DNA of 64,000 nt from Sphingomonas sp. AX6. Its GTDB lineage: Bacteria > Pseudomonadota > Alphaproteobacteria > Sphingomonadales > Sphingomonadaceae. Position numbers and translations under genes: made by a program. The DNA is taken from NCBI RefSeq assembly GCF_902506605.1, contig NZ_LR733979.1, positions 445,468-509,467 on the forward strand, read 5' to 3'. Under the pieces are notes generated by a model that worked only from the letters and a program-made list of their open reading frames with translations, was not told the origin of the DNA and ran no database searches. Shown one piece after another: positions 27,957 to 37,053 of the stretch (positions are counted from its first letter, which is position 1; each line of letters opens with the position of its first letter).

Positions 27957-28904
27957 GTGACCGACGAAATCTCCTCCCAGTCGCCCGAAGCTCGGGCAAG
28001 GTCGCCGTTTCGCAAGCGGCTGGAGCAGATGGGCGTCAGCGAACGCGTGCTGGAGGTCACAAAACGCGTGCTGGTCGGCACCTATACCGACGGATTTACG
28101 CACGCGGGCAACCTCGCCTATTTATCGCTGCTGACGCTGTTTCCCTTCTTCATCGTCGCCGCTGCGCTTGCGCGTATTTTCGGACGAACCGGGGACAGTC
28201 TTCAGGCGCTCAACGCCTTCCTGCAGACCGTGCCGCCTGAGGTGGCGATGCTGTTGCAAAAGCCGGTGGTCGACGTGCTCGCCGCGCGATCGGGCAATCT
28301 GCTGTGGATCGGCGCGCTGGTCGGGCTGTGGACGACGGCGAGTTTTATCGAAACGGTACGCGACATCCTGCGCCGAGCATACGGCGTGCCGTTCAGTCGT
28401 CCATTCTGGGAGTATCGGCTGACCTCGGTCGGGATCATCATCGGTTCCGTCATCATGGTGCTGATCGCGTTCAGCTTTCAGATCGTGTTGACCGGGGTCG
28501 AGCAGTTCATCGTCCGGCTGCTGCCATTCGCGACCGATGCGGCGCAGATCGTTCAGGTATTGCGGATCGCACCCGCGCTGGCGCTGTTCGGGGCGCTCTA
28601 TCTATTGTTCTACACGCTGACGCCGGGGCGCTATCGCAAGAGCAACTGCCCGAAATGGCCGGGCGCGGCCTTTACCGCCGGATGGTGGATGCTGACGACC
28701 GCGCTGTTGCCGCTCGTGCTCTCGTCGCTCGGAAGCTACGATTTGACCTATGGCAGCCTTGCAGGCGTGATGATCGCCTTGATTTTCTTCTATATCGTGG
28801 GATTGGGCGTGGTGATGGGTGCCGAACTCAACGCGGCGCTGGCAGAAAAGCCGAATGGCGCGCTAGAAGCGCCATCCGACCAACAAGGGAATGAAGCGGC
28901 GTGA
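27957..28904 (+). CDS. YihY/BrkB family inner-membrane protein
   Basis: A 315-aa integral membrane protein of the YihY (formerly RNase BN/BrkB) family with six predicted helices. Hallmarks are DGFTHAGNLAYLSLLTLFPF near residue 44, GLWTTASFIETVRDILRRAY near residue 122, and the C-terminal FYIVGLGVVMGAELNAALAE. The family is not a nuclease despite old naming, and its role is unknown. GTG 27957 is used, with AGGGGG about 10 nt upstream. The stop overlaps the fabI start (GTGA), so the genes are coupled. Confidence 0.88.
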   Translation: MTDEISSQSPEARARSPFRKRLEQMGVSERVLEVTKRVLVGTYTDGFTHAGNLAYLSLLTLFPFFIVAAALARIFGRTGDSLQALNAFLQTVPPEVAMLLQKPVVDVLAARSGNLLWIGALVGLWTTASFIETVRDILRRAYGVPFSRPFWEYRLTSVGIIIGSVIMVLIAFSFQIVLTGVEQFIVRLLPFATDAAQIVQVLRIAPALALFGALYLLFYTLTPGRYRKSNCPKWPGAAFTAGWWMLTTALLPLVLSSLGSYDLTYGSLAGVMIALIFFYIVGLGVVMGAELNAALAEKPNGALEAPSDQQGNEAA

Positions 28905-29704
28905 CCGGATTGATGGCAGGAAAACGCGGGCTGATCATGGGCCTCGCCAATGATCGTTCGCTGGCATGGGGCATCGCCAAGAAGCTGGCCGAACATGGCG
29001 CGGAAATGGCGTTCAGCTATCAGGGCGAGGCGCTGGAAAAGCGCGTGCGGCCGCTGGTGGAGCAACTGGGCTGTGATTTCCTGATCGAATGCGACGTGTC
29101 CGACATGGCCGATCTCGACCGTGCGTTCGACGAGTTGAAGGCGCGGTGGGAGACGATCGATTTCGTGGTCCACGCGATCGGCTTTTCGGACAAGAACGAA
29201 TTGCGCGGGCGGTATTACGACACCAGCCTCGACAATTTCCTGATGACGATGAACATCTCGGTCTATTCGTTCACCGCGGTGTGCAAGCGCGCGCAGGCGA
29301 TGATGCCGAACGGGGGATCGCTGCTGACGCTGACCTATTACGGGTCGGAAAAGGTCGTGCCGCATTATAACGTCATGGGCGTGGCCAAGTCTGCGCTGGA
29401 CACGTCGGTCCAGTATCTCGCCGTCGATCTCGGACGCGACAATATCCGCGTAAACGCGATCTCGGCGGGGCCGATCAAGACGCTGGCGGCAAGCGGGATC
29501 GGCGATTTTCGCTATATCCTCAAATGGAACGAGCTGAACGCGCCGCTGAAGCGCAACGTGACGATCGAGGATGTCGGCGGCTCCGGCCTCTATTTCCTGT
29601 CCGATTTGTCGAGCGGCGTGACCGGCGAAATCCACCATGTCGATGCCGGTTATCACGTCGTCGGCATGAAGGCCGAGGACGCGCCCGACATCGCGCTGAG
29701 CTGA
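28901..29704 (+). CDS. fabI: enoyl-[acyl-carrier-protein] reductase (NADH)
   Basis: A 267-aa FabI that reduces enoyl-ACP in the last step of fatty-acid elongation and is the usual triclosan target. The NADH site is MGLANDRSLAWGIAKKL near residues 13-29. The catalytic tyrosines and lysine are in LTYYGSEKVVPHYNVMGVAK near residues 145-165, followed by ISAGPIKTLAASGI. The start GTG 28901 overlaps the YihY stop. The GNAT gene follows after 13 nt. Confidence 0.96.
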   Translation: MTGLMAGKRGLIMGLANDRSLAWGIAKKLAEHGAEMAFSYQGEALEKRVRPLVEQLGCDFLIECDVSDMADLDRAFDELKARWETIDFVVHAIGFSDKNELRGRYYDTSLDNFLMTMNISVYSFTAVCKRAQAMMPNGGSLLTLTYYGSEKVVPHYNVMGVAKSALDTSVQYLAVDLGRDNIRVNAISAGPIKTLAASGIGDFRYILKWNELNAPLKRNVTIEDVGGSGLYFLSDLSSGVTGEIHHVDAGYHVVGMKAEDAPDIALS

Positions 29705-29717
29705 TCGGGAGACGCGC

Positions 29718-30239
29718 GTGACGATCGAGGTGAGAGTCGCGCAGCCCGAGGACGTTCCCGCGATCGACGCCCTGCTGCGCGCGAGCTTTCCCGCGCCGGA
29801 CGAGGCGTTGCTGGTCCAGCGGTTGTGCATGGACGGCGACATGGTGCTGGCGATGGTGGCCGAGGAAGCGGACGCGCTTGCAGGGGTCGCCGTGTTCAGC
29901 CGGATGACGGTCGAGGTGGCGGGTAAGCCGATCGCCGCGGTCGCGCTGGCGCCGGTTGCGACCGCGCCCACGCACCGACGGCAGGGCGTAGCGGAGGCGC
30001 TGGTCGCGGCGGGGCATGACCGGCTTCGCGATGCCCAAGTCATGCTGTCTTTCGTGCTCGGCGATCCGGCTTATTACGGGCGCTTCGGCTATGCCGCCGA
30101 TTGGGCCACGGGCTTCGACAGCCCCTATGCCGGGGAATATTTTATGGCCGTACCCTTACAGGACGGCGCGATGCCGTGCGGCGTTCGGGGGCGGTGCGAT
30201 CACGCGGCCGCGTTCGCGATGCTGGGGGAAGACGCATGA
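29718..30239 (+). CDS. GNAT family N-acetyltransferase
   Basis: A 173-aa acetyltransferase. The acetyl-CoA-binding stretch is VATAPTHRRQGVAEALVAAG near residue 80 (R/Q-x-x-G-x-A type). Then SFVLGDPAYYGRFGYAADW near residue 111 is the pattern of predicted YhbS-like acetyltransferases. The substrate is unknown. It starts at GTG 29718, 13 nt after fabI, and probably shares its transcript. Confidence 0.88.
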   Translation: MTIEVRVAQPEDVPAIDALLRASFPAPDEALLVQRLCMDGDMVLAMVAEEADALAGVAVFSRMTVEVAGKPIAAVALAPVATAPTHRRQGVAEALVAAGHDRLRDAQVMLSFVLGDPAYYGRFGYAADWATGFDSPYAGEYFMAVPLQDGAMPCGVRGRCDHAAAFAMLGEDA

Positions 30240-30279
30240 GCATCGACCGGTCAATCCTTCTTGTCGCCCGACACCATTG

Positions 30280-30531
30280 ATGCCGGCTATATTCAAAGAG
30301 GCGGGATATCGATTCCACTTCTATTCCGACGAAGGCAATCCGCGGGAACCCGTGCATGTGCATGTCTTCAAAGACGGTGTGGATGCGAAGCTGTGGCTGT
30401 ATCCCGACGTACAGTTTGCGTATAACCACGGGTTCGACGCACGCACTCAGCGATGGATCGTCAAAACAGTGATGCTGCGCCGCTCCGAGATCGAGGATGC
30501 CTGGAATGAACATTTCTCCACGCGCCGTTGA
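30280..30531 (+). CDS. DUF4160 domain protein (putative TA-like pair, first gene)
   Basis: An 83-aa protein of the DUF4160 family (FHFYSDEGNPREPVHVHVF near residue 12, then ARTQRWIVKTVMLRRSEIED). Such genes usually sit beside a DUF2442 gene, as here, and the pair is suspected to be a toxin-antitoxin-like module, but no activity has been shown by sequence. The gene follows the GNAT after 40 nt of less GC-rich DNA. The DUF2442 gene starts 25 nt before its end. Confidence 0.8.
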   Translation: MPAIFKEAGYRFHFYSDEGNPREPVHVHVFKDGVDAKLWLYPDVQFAYNHGFDARTQRWIVKTVMLRRSEIEDAWNEHFSTRR

Positions 30532-30760
30532 GGTGAATTTCGACACCGACCAGATGTGGGTCCGGCTAGACGATGGGCGCGTTCTGGGCGTGCCGCTTGC
30601 TTGGTTTCCGAGGTTGCGAAATGGCTCGGTGGCCGACCTTCGAGCTGTCGAGATCAGTCCGACGGGCTTGCACTGGGACGCGCTGGACGAGGACATTTCG
30701 ATCGCTGGCTTGCTTGCGGGTCGCGGCGACCAAACGCGAGGCTCGCGCAGCGCCGCATGA
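30506..30760 (+). CDS. DUF2442 domain protein (putative TA-like pair, second gene)
   Basis: An 84-aa protein of the DUF2442 family: [20 protein letters not shown] near residue 15 and the ending [15 protein letters not shown] are typical. It overlaps the DUF4160 gene by 26 nt and its stop overlaps the start of aroC as ATGA. ATG 30506 with GAGG upstream is preferred over ATG 30497. If the pair is a toxin-antitoxin module, DUF2442 is the more likely antitoxin-like partner, but this is inference. Confidence 0.8.
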   Translation: MNISPRAVEVNFDTDQMWVRLDDGRVLGVPLAWFPRLRNGSVADLRAVEISPTGLHWDALDEDISIAGLLAGRGDQTRGSRSAA

Positions 30761-31824
30761 GCTGGAACAGCTTCGGGCGGGTGTTCCGCTTCACCACCTG
30801 GGGCGAAAGCCATGGTCCGGCGCTGGGCGTTGTCATCGACGGGTGCCCGCCGGGGATTGCGTTGTCGGAAGGCGATATCCAGCCGTTTCTCGACAAGCGA
30901 CGTCCCGGCACCTCGCGCTTCACCACCCAGCGGCGCGAGCCCGATCAGGTGCGCATCCTGTCGGGCGTGTTCGAGGGGAGGACGACGGGCACGCCGATTT
31001 CGCTGATGATCGAGAATGTGGATCAGCGGTCGAAGGATTATTCCGAGGTCGCCAAGGCGTATCGTCCGGGCCATGCCGATTATGCCTATGACGCCAAATA
31101 CGGGTTTCGCGATCATCGCGGTGGCGGGCGGTCGTCTGCGCGCGAGACGGCGGCGCGGGTCGCGGCGGGGGCGGTCGCGAGATTGGTGATTCCCGAAGTG
31201 ACGATCACCGGCTGGGTCGAGGCGATCGGCGGCGATGCGATCGATCCGGCGCGGTTCGATGCGAACGAGATTGCCAACAACCCGTTCTTCGGTCCCGACC
31301 CCCAGGCGGCGATCCGCTGGGAAGCATTGGTCGATGGTGCGCGCAAGGCGGGGTCTTCGCTGGGTGCAGTCGTGGCGTGCGAGGCAAGCGGGGTTCCCGC
31401 AGGCTGGGGCGCACCACTCTATGCCAAGCTCGACAGCGAGTTGGCGGCGGCCGCAATGTCGATCAACGCGGTGAAGGGGGTAGAGATCGGCGATGGCTTC
31501 GGCGCGGCGATGCTGTCGGGCGAGCAGAATGCCGATGCGATGCGACCCGGTGTGGAAGGCCCGGACTTCCTCGCCAATCACGCAGGCGGGATCGCGGGCG
31601 GCATTTCCACCGGGCAGCCGGTGCGGCTGCGCGTGGCTTTCAAACCGACAAGCTCGATCTTGACCCCGGTGAAAACGATCACGCCCGAAGGCGAAGCGAC
31701 CGAGATCGCAACCAAGGGGCGCCACGACCCCTGCGTCGGCATAAGGGGCGTTCCAGTGGTCGAGGCGATGATGGCGCTGGTGCTAGCGGATCAGAAGCTG
31801 TTGCACCGGGCGCAATGTGGCTGA
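30757..31824 (+). CDS. aroC: chorismate synthase
   Basis: A 355-aa flavoenzyme that makes chorismate from EPSP, the last shikimate step. Conserved blocks are present: [20 protein letters not shown] near residue 12, [40 protein letters not shown] near residue 108, and the C-terminal [18 protein letters not shown]. Its ATG overlaps the DUF2442 stop, so its translation is coupled to a small accessory pair. A weak hairpin without a T-run follows the stop (about 31829-31872). Confidence 0.97.
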   Translation: MSWNSFGRVFRFTTWGESHGPALGVVIDGCPPGIALSEGDIQPFLDKRRPGTSRFTTQRREPDQVRILSGVFEGRTTGTPISLMIENVDQRSKDYSEVAKAYRPGHADYAYDAKYGFRDHRGGGRSSARETAARVAAGAVARLVIPEVTITGWVEAIGGDAIDPARFDANEIANNPFFGPDPQAAIRWEALVDGARKAGSSLGAVVACEASGVPAGWGAPLYAKLDSELAAAAMSINAVKGVEIGDGFGAAMLSGEQNADAMRPGVEGPDFLANHAGGIAGGISTGQPVRLRVAFKPTSSILTPVKTITPEGEATEIATKGRHDPCVGIRGVPVVEAMMALVLADQKLLHRAQCG

Positions 31825-31943
31825 AATAAGGCTCGCCTCGCCGGTTGGTGAGTGATTCGAGGGGTGAGCCGAACTTTAAAAATGGCTCAAAAGCGCCATT
31901 TCCGATGTTGTAAGGGGCGAAACAACACGGAGAATTTGAAATC

Positions 31944-32225
31944 ATGCGTACCAAAGCACTTGCTTCTGCCTTGATCCTGTTCGGTTCGACCGCCGCTCTG
32001 GCGCAGGTTGCCGATACCCAGGACGCGCCGGTCGAAAACAACATGCAGGCCGAAGAAGCTTGGGACAACAGCACCACGCCAGCACCGACCACCGATCCGG
32101 TGCCTGCGGAACCGGTGCCTGCGGATGAAACGACACCGCCCGCGCCGACCGAAGAGCCGATGGGTGAGCCGAGCGAGGACGACCTCACGACCCCGCCGAC
32201 CGATCCGACGCCGCCACAGGGTTGA
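31944..32225 (+). CDS. small secreted Pro/Thr/Glu-rich protein
   Basis: A 93-aa exported protein with a signal peptide (RTKALASALILFGSTAALAQ, likely cut at LAQ). The mature 73 residues are almost entirely P, T, E, D and A, with repeats of TDPVPAEPVPADETTPPAP type and no cysteine. It looks disordered and acidic, perhaps a periplasmic spacer. No family is recognised. GGAG is about 9 nt upstream of ATG 31944. A strong terminator follows. Confidence 0.75.
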   Translation: MRTKALASALILFGSTAALAQVADTQDAPVENNMQAEEAWDNSTTPAPTTDPVPAEPVPADETTPPAPTEEPMGEPSEDDLTTPPTDPTPPQG

Positions 32226-32245
32226 GCCCAGAGGGTGAATGAAGA

Positions 32246-32275
32246 GGGCCGGGGAGCGATCCCCGGCCCGTTTTT
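32246..32275 (+). terminator. rho-independent terminator
   Basis: A 10-bp perfect stem (GGGCCGGGGA with TCCCCGGCCC), a GCGA (GNRA) tetraloop, then G and T5. It ends the small secreted protein transcript. Confidence 0.92.
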
Positions 32276-32292
32276 GGGCTTATTCCATTTCG

Positions 32293-32372
32293 CCCGTTCG
32301 TTTCGAGCGAAGTCGAGACATGTATTGCGAGCGGTTCGCTAGCGTTTCTCGACTTCGCTCGAAACGAACGGG
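32293..32372. repeat. family B palindrome
   Basis: Left arm 32293-32320 (CCGTTCGTTTCGAGCGAAGT and on), right arm 32344-32372 (GTTTCTCGACTTCGCTCGAA and on). It sits between the terminator and the 3' end of the E2 gene. Confidence 0.88.
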
Positions 32373-32386
32373 TGTGGTGACAACCC

Positions 32387-33715
32387 TCAGTCCGCGAACA
32401 GCAGGACGGGGGTTTCGACGAGTTTCTTGAGCGCTTGCACATAGCTGGCCGCGTCCCAGCCATCGACGACGCGGTGGTCGCAGCTGATCGAAAAGTTCAT
32501 CAGCTTGGCCCGCACGATGTCGTCGCCCTGAAACATCGGGCGCTCGACAATCTTGTTGGGGCCGAGGATCGCGACTTCGGGGCGGTTGATGACCGGTGTG
32601 GTCGCGATGCCGCCAAGTGGGCCGAGCGAGGTGATCGTGATCGTCGATCCAGACAGCTCTTCCGACTTGGCCTTGCCGGTGCGCGCCGCGTCGGCGAGGC
32701 GACCGATCTCGCTCGCCAATTGCCAGACATTCATGTCCTGCGCGTCGCGGATGACGGGGACCATCAGGCCCGCATCGGTCTGGGTCGCCATGCCGAGGTG
32801 CACGCGACCCGACCGTGTGACTACGCCCACTTCGTCGTCGTAACGCGCGTTGAGCATCGGGAAGTCCGGCAAGCTGCGGCAGATCGCGACGATCAGGAAG
32901 GGCAGCATCGTCAGTTTCGGGCGATAGCCGCGATTGGCGTTCAGGTCCGCGCGCATCGCCTCCAGCGCGGTGACGTCCATTTCATCGACATAGGTGAAGT
33001 GCGGGATGTTGCGCTTCGACGCAGCCATGTTCTCGGCGATGCGGCGGCGCATGCCGATGACCTTGACGGTCTCGTCCGCGCGGGCGCGGCTGACGTGCGG
33101 CGCATGATAGCCCTCGCCGCTGCCATAGCGAAGGAACGCGTCAAGATCGGCGTGGCGGATGCGGTCGCCATCGGTTCTGACCGATGCGAGATCGATGCCG
33201 AGTTCCTTGGCGCGTAGGCGGACGGCGGGGGAGGCAAGCGCTTTGTGATCCTCCTTGCGCGCTTCCCTATCCCCGTTCGGACTGAGCTTGTCGAAGTCCT
33301 GTCCTTCTTCTTTCTTGCTCGGCCCGGAAGAGAAGGACAGCGCTTCGACAGGCTCAGCGCGAACGGTTTGTGGGGTGGGCGTAGGGACAGGAGCCTCACC
33401 GTCTTTCGCACCGGGCGTTTCCGCTTCGATCTGCTCGACGGCTTCGTCCGATGCGGGCGTTTCTGCGACCTCGCCTTCGGTTTCGATCACCACCAGTGTC
33501 GATCCGATCGCAACCTGATCGCCGACTTCGCCTGCCAGTTCGACGACCGTGCCTGACACTGGCGATTCCATCTCGACCGTCGCCTTGTCGGTCATCATGT
33601 CGGCGATCTGCTGATCTTCCTCGACCCGGTCACCGACCTTGATATGCCACGCCACGATTTCGGCTTCGGAAATGCCTTCGCCAATGTCCGGCAGGCGAAA
33701 CTTGAACTGCGCCAT
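32387..33715 (-). CDS. 2-oxo acid dehydrogenase E2 (dihydrolipoamide acyltransferase), probably branched-chain
   Basis: A 442-aa E2 core protein. The lipoyl domain (residues 1-80) has the lipoyl lysine K44 in MTDKATVEMESP. The E3-binding domain is near residues 157-192 (SPAVRLRAKELGIDLASV). The acyltransferase domain ends with the catalytic ISCDHRVVDGWDAAS, H414. The order E1alpha-E1beta-E2 and the MRRRIAENMAASKRNIPHF block fit a branched-chain enzyme. Residues about 118-148 are encoded by a family D palindrome. MAQFKFRLPDIGEG is the natural start; it lies 2 nt after the E1beta stop. Confidence 0.93.
   Translation of the reverse strand: MAQFKFRLPDIGEGISEAEIVAWHIKVGDRVEEDQQIADMMTDKATVEMESPVSGTVVELAGEVGDQVAIGSTLVVIETEGEVAETPASDEAVEQIEAETPGAKDGEAPVPTPTPQTVRAEPVEALSFSSGPSKKEEGQDFDKLSPNGDREARKEDHKALASPAVRLRAKELGIDLASVRTDGDRIRHADLDAFLRYGSGEGYHAPHVSRARADETVKVIGMRRRIAENMAASKRNIPHFTYVDEMDVTALEAMRADLNANRGYRPKLTMLPFLIVAICRSLPDFPMLNARYDDEVGVVTRSGRVHLGMATQTDAGLMVPVIRDAQDMNVWQLASEIGRLADAARTGKAKSEELSGSTITITSLGPLGGIATTPVINRPEVAILGPNKIVERPMFQGDDIVRAKLMNFSISCDHRVVDGWDAASYVQALKKLVETPVLLFAD
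33272..33366. repeat. family D palindrome inside the E2 coding sequence
   Basis: Arms 33272-33309 (CCCGTTCGGACTGAGCTTGT and on) and 33329-33366 (ending GGCTCAGCGCGAACGG). The same family is at 49481-49562. On the minus strand it reads in frame through the E2 linker. Confidence 0.9.
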
Positions 33716-33717
33716 GC

Positions 33718-34791
33718 TTAGTCCTTCATGATCTTTTTGAGCGCCATGCCGATCCGCACGGGGCCGGGGAAGTAAGCCCATTCCAGGCTGTGCGGGTAGG
33801 GCGTGTCGAAGCCAGTGACGCGTTCGACCGGGGCCTCCAGGTGATAGAAGCAGCGTTCCTGTACCAGCGCCGACAGCTCCGCGCCGAAGCCTTGCGTGCG
33901 GGTCGCTTCGTGGACGATCAGGCAGCGGCCGGTTTTCTTCACCGATTCCTCGATCGTCTCGATGTCGAGCGGAACGAGCGTGCGGAGATCAATGATCTCT
34001 GCATCGATGCCCGCTTCGCGCACCGCCTCTGCCGCGACATGGACCATCGTGCCGTAAGCGAGCACGGTGAGTGCTTCGCCGGGCCGCACGATCGCCGCCT
34101 TGCCAAGCGGGATGCGGTAATAGCCAGTGGGGACTTCGCCTGCCGGGTGTTTCGACCAATTGCTGGCGGGTTTGTCCCAATGGCCGTTGAACGGGCCGTT
34201 ATAGATGCGCTTGGGTTCGAAGAAGATGACCGGGTCATTGTCCTCGATCGCGGCGATCAGCAGGCCCTTTGCGTCATAGGGGTTCGACGGAATCACGGTT
34301 TTCAGGCCGGAGACGTGCGCGAAGATCGCCTCCGGTGATTGGCTGTGCGTCTGGCCACCGAAGATGCCGCCGCCAAAGGGCGAGCGCACGGTGATCGGCG
34401 CGGTGAACTCGCCTGCCGAGCGATAGCGGAGGCGGGCGGCTTCCGACACGAGCTGGTCGAGCGCGGGGTAGATGTAATCAGCGAACTGGATTTCGGGGAC
34501 GGGGCGCAGGCCGTACGCGCCCATGCCGACCGCGACGCCGATGATGCCGCATTCGGTGATCGGGGTGTCGAACACGCGGGTCTTGCCGAATTTCTTCTGC
34601 AAGCCCGCGGTCGCGCGGAACACGCCGCCGAAATAGCCGACATCCTCGCCCATCACGATGACGTTGGGGTCGCGGTCCATCAGCACGTCCATCGCCGAAT
34701 TGATCGCCTGGATCATGTTCATGCGGACGCTGTCGCCTTCGCGGTCGGGCGTCGGCGCGATGCGGGCTTCGGGAGTTTCGAGATCGCTCAT
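33718..34791 (-). CDS. 2-oxo acid dehydrogenase E1 beta, probably branched-chain
   Basis: A 357-aa transketolase-like E1 beta subunit. The family pattern is clear: NMIQAINSAMDVLMDRDP, MGEDVGYFGGVFRATAGL, VFDTPITECGIIGVAVGMGA, and later RCLIVHEATRTQGFGAELSA near residue 285. It pairs with E1alpha to form the thiamine-diphosphate site. ATG 34791 starts 5 nt after the E1alpha stop with GGAAGTGAG inside the end of that gene. Its stop is 2 nt before E2. Confidence 0.94.
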   Translation of the reverse strand: MSDLETPEARIAPTPDREGDSVRMNMIQAINSAMDVLMDRDPNVIVMGEDVGYFGGVFRATAGLQKKFGKTRVFDTPITECGIIGVAVGMGAYGLRPVPEIQFADYIYPALDQLVSEAARLRYRSAGEFTAPITVRSPFGGGIFGGQTHSQSPEAIFAHVSGLKTVIPSNPYDAKGLLIAAIEDNDPVIFFEPKRIYNGPFNGHWDKPASNWSKHPAGEVPTGYYRIPLGKAAIVRPGEALTVLAYGTMVHVAAEAVREAGIDAEIIDLRTLVPLDIETIEESVKKTGRCLIVHEATRTQGFGAELSALVQERCFYHLEAPVERVTGFDTPYPHSLEWAYFPGPVRIGMALKKIMKD

Positions 34792-34796
34792 ATCGC

Positions 34797-36083
34797 TCAC
34801 TTCCGATCCCATGGACGGCCGCTTGTCTGTTCCTCGTCCAGCATCTGCTGACGCTGCTCCTTCAGATGCCAGGGCATTTCCTCGTACACGCCGTCGAACA
34901 GCGTATCGAGCGGCTGGTGGAGGCCGTGGCCGAGGATGCCGTTCTTCTCGGCTTCCTTCTGCGCGGCCTTTACCGTCTCGGCGAGTTCGAGATCCTGCGC
35001 GGCATGGCGTTCCTCGTCCCATTCGCCGAGCTTGATGAGGTGATCCTTCAACCGCTTGATCGGATCGCCCAGCGGCCATTCGGTCGCCTCATCCGCGCTG
35101 CGATACTGGCCGGGATCGTCGGAGGTGGAATGGCCTTCGGTCCGGTAGGTGAAATGTTCGATCAGCGTCGGCCCCTGATTGGTGCGTGCGCGCTCCGCCG
35201 CCCATTCGGTCGCGGCATAGACTGCGAGTGCGTCGTTGCCGTCGATGCGCAGCCCCGCAATGCCGTAGCCGACCGCGCGTGCCGCAAACGTCGTCGCCTC
35301 CGCGCCCGCAAAGCCCGAAAAGCTGGAGATCGCCCACTGATTGTTGACGACATTGAGGATGACGGGTGCGCGATAGACCGTGGCGAAGGTCAGGGCGGAG
35401 TGGAAATCGCCCTCCGCGGTCGAACCCTCTCCGCACCAGGTCGCGGCGATGCGGGTATCGCCCTTTGCCGCCGATGCCATCGCCCAGCCCACGGCCTGCG
35501 GATATTGCGTCGCGAGATTGCCCGAGATCGAGAAGAACGCGCCTTCCTTTGTCGAATACATGATCGGCAACTGCTTGCCTTGCAGGCGGTCGGCGCTGTT
35601 CGAATAGATCTGGTTCATCATGTCGACCAGCGACCAGTCGCGCGCGATCAGGATGCCCTGCTGGCGATAGCTGGGAAAGGTCATGTCGTCGCGTTGCAGC
35701 GCCATGGTGGCCGCAACCGCGACCGACTCTTCGCCGGTCGCCTTCATGTAGAAACTGGTCTTGCCTTGGCGCTGGGCGCGGAACATGCGCTCGTCGAACG
35801 CACGCAGCAGCGCCATGTAGCGGAGCATCTGGCGCAACTTGTCGGGGGAAAGGCGCGGGTTCCACGGGCCGACCGCATTGCCTTCGTCGTCCAGCACGCG
35901 GACCAGCGTGAACGCCAGGTCGTGGAACTTGTCGGCGGCCTCGGCCGTGTCGGGCCGACGCTGCTCGCCCGCAGGCGGCACGTCGAAATCGCTGAAATCG
36001 ACTGCGTCGCCGGGCCGGAATTTGGGCTCGGGTACGTGCAGCGATAGCGGCGGCAAATTGGCGCGCGATGGCTCGCCGGTCAT
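34797..36083 (-). CDS. 2-oxo acid dehydrogenase E1 alpha, probably branched-chain
   Basis: A 428-aa thiamine-diphosphate subunit. The TPP motif spans ATWCGEGSTAEGDFH to VVNNQWAIS near residues 200-235. The phosphorylation-loop region EHFTYRTEGHSTSDDPGQYR near residue 300 and the N-terminal SLHVPEPKFRPGDAVDFSDF match branched-chain E1alpha (BkdA1-like) better than the pyruvate enzyme. ATG 36083 has GGGAGAG about 7 nt upstream. First gene of the operon. Confidence 0.93.
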   Translation of the reverse strand: MTGEPSRANLPPLSLHVPEPKFRPGDAVDFSDFDVPPAGEQRRPDTAEAADKFHDLAFTLVRVLDDEGNAVGPWNPRLSPDKLRQMLRYMALLRAFDERMFRAQRQGKTSFYMKATGEESVAVAATMALQRDDMTFPSYRQQGILIARDWSLVDMMNQIYSNSADRLQGKQLPIMYSTKEGAFFSISGNLATQYPQAVGWAMASAAKGDTRIAATWCGEGSTAEGDFHSALTFATVYRAPVILNVVNNQWAISSFSGFAGAEATTFAARAVGYGIAGLRIDGNDALAVYAATEWAAERARTNQGPTLIEHFTYRTEGHSTSDDPGQYRSADEATEWPLGDPIKRLKDHLIKLGEWDEERHAAQDLELAETVKAAQKEAEKNGILGHGLHQPLDTLFDGVYEEMPWHLKEQRQQMLDEEQTSGRPWDRK

Positions 36084-36378
36084 GGTCTCTCCCGAGCAAT
36101 AATGGGTCATGTCGCGTCCAGCAGAACGCGCGAACCCGGTTCGGCTTCCCTGTTATATAATTTCAATGCCGATGGCGAGAGGGGGGAGGCGCTAAGCCGC
36201 GAAAGCCCTGAAATGCGCGGGTTTCGGCGGTTCCGCGCGCGATATTTGGCTGATGGACGTCATCGGACCATCCCAAAAGATCGGGGGATCACCAATAGGG
36301 CGCGAACGGAAATTGCACGCGAGGCCTGTCCAGCGAACGAAAGTCTCCAAACTGCGACGGTTCAGCGCGATTCGCGAC

Positions 36379-37053
36379 TCAATTTGATTGCAGCTTTTCG
36401 AGCATGGCGGTGGCCGCGGCGGTTTCGGCTTCCTGTTTGGACGCGCCCTCAGCCTCGACCTCGGCAAGCTTGCCCACGGTGACGCGTATCCTGAATCGCG
36501 GCGCGTGATGGGGTCCGAAGCGCTCGACGATGGTGTATTCGGGCGGGCGGCGGTTATGCGCGGCGGCCCATTCCTGAAGCGCGGATTTGGGGTGTTTGGG
36601 CGCGCGGGTCTGGGTTTCGATGCGGTCGGCCCAGGCGCGGCGGACGAAATCGCGCGCGGCGTCGAGCCCATGATCGAGATAGAGCGCGCCGATCAGGGCC
36701 TCCATCACATCGCCCAGCACATTGTCGCTATCGCCCGCGCCGTCGTCGCGCGCCTGCTTGCCCAGCTTCATGCGCGCGGCCACACCGACCTCTCGCGCGA
36801 CGTCGGCACACGCCGCCCCGGTCACCAGCGCGTTGATCCGGCGAGACAATTTGCCCTCGGGTTCATCCGGGAATCGCTCGAACAACCAGTCGGCCATGAC
36901 GAGGCCAAGCACGCGGTCGCCCAGAAACTCCAGCCGCTCGTAATTCTCGACCGCCTGGCTGCCATGCGTCAGGGCGCGGACATAGGGGGCAAGGTTGCTG
37001 GGCCTGCGCCCCAGCGTTGCGGTCAGCCAGTCGATCAGGTCGGCGTCGCTCAA
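36379..37053 (-). CDS. rnc: ribonuclease III
   Basis: A 224-aa dsRNA endonuclease that processes rRNA and other structured RNA. The signature NYERLEFLGDRVLGLVMAD is near residue 37, with a second acidic motif DNVLGDVMEALIGALYLDHG near residue 108. The dsRNA-binding domain is at the C-terminus (PKSALQEWAAAHNRRPPEY to GASKQEAETAAATAMLEKL). The start is taken as TTG 37053, overlapping the lepB stop and 2-3 nt after GGGGAAGG; a longer start inside lepB would add 20 residues with no homology. Confidence 0.93.
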   Translation of the reverse strand: MSDADLIDWLTATLGRRPSNLAPYVRALTHGSQAVENYERLEFLGDRVLGLVMADWLFERFPDEPEGKLSRRINALVTGAACADVAREVGVAARMKLGKQARDDGAGDSDNVLGDVMEALIGALYLDHGLDAARDFVRRAWADRIETQTRAPKHPKSALQEWAAAHNRRPPEYTIVERFGPHHAPRFRIRVTVGKLAEVEAEGASKQEAETAAATAMLEKLQSN

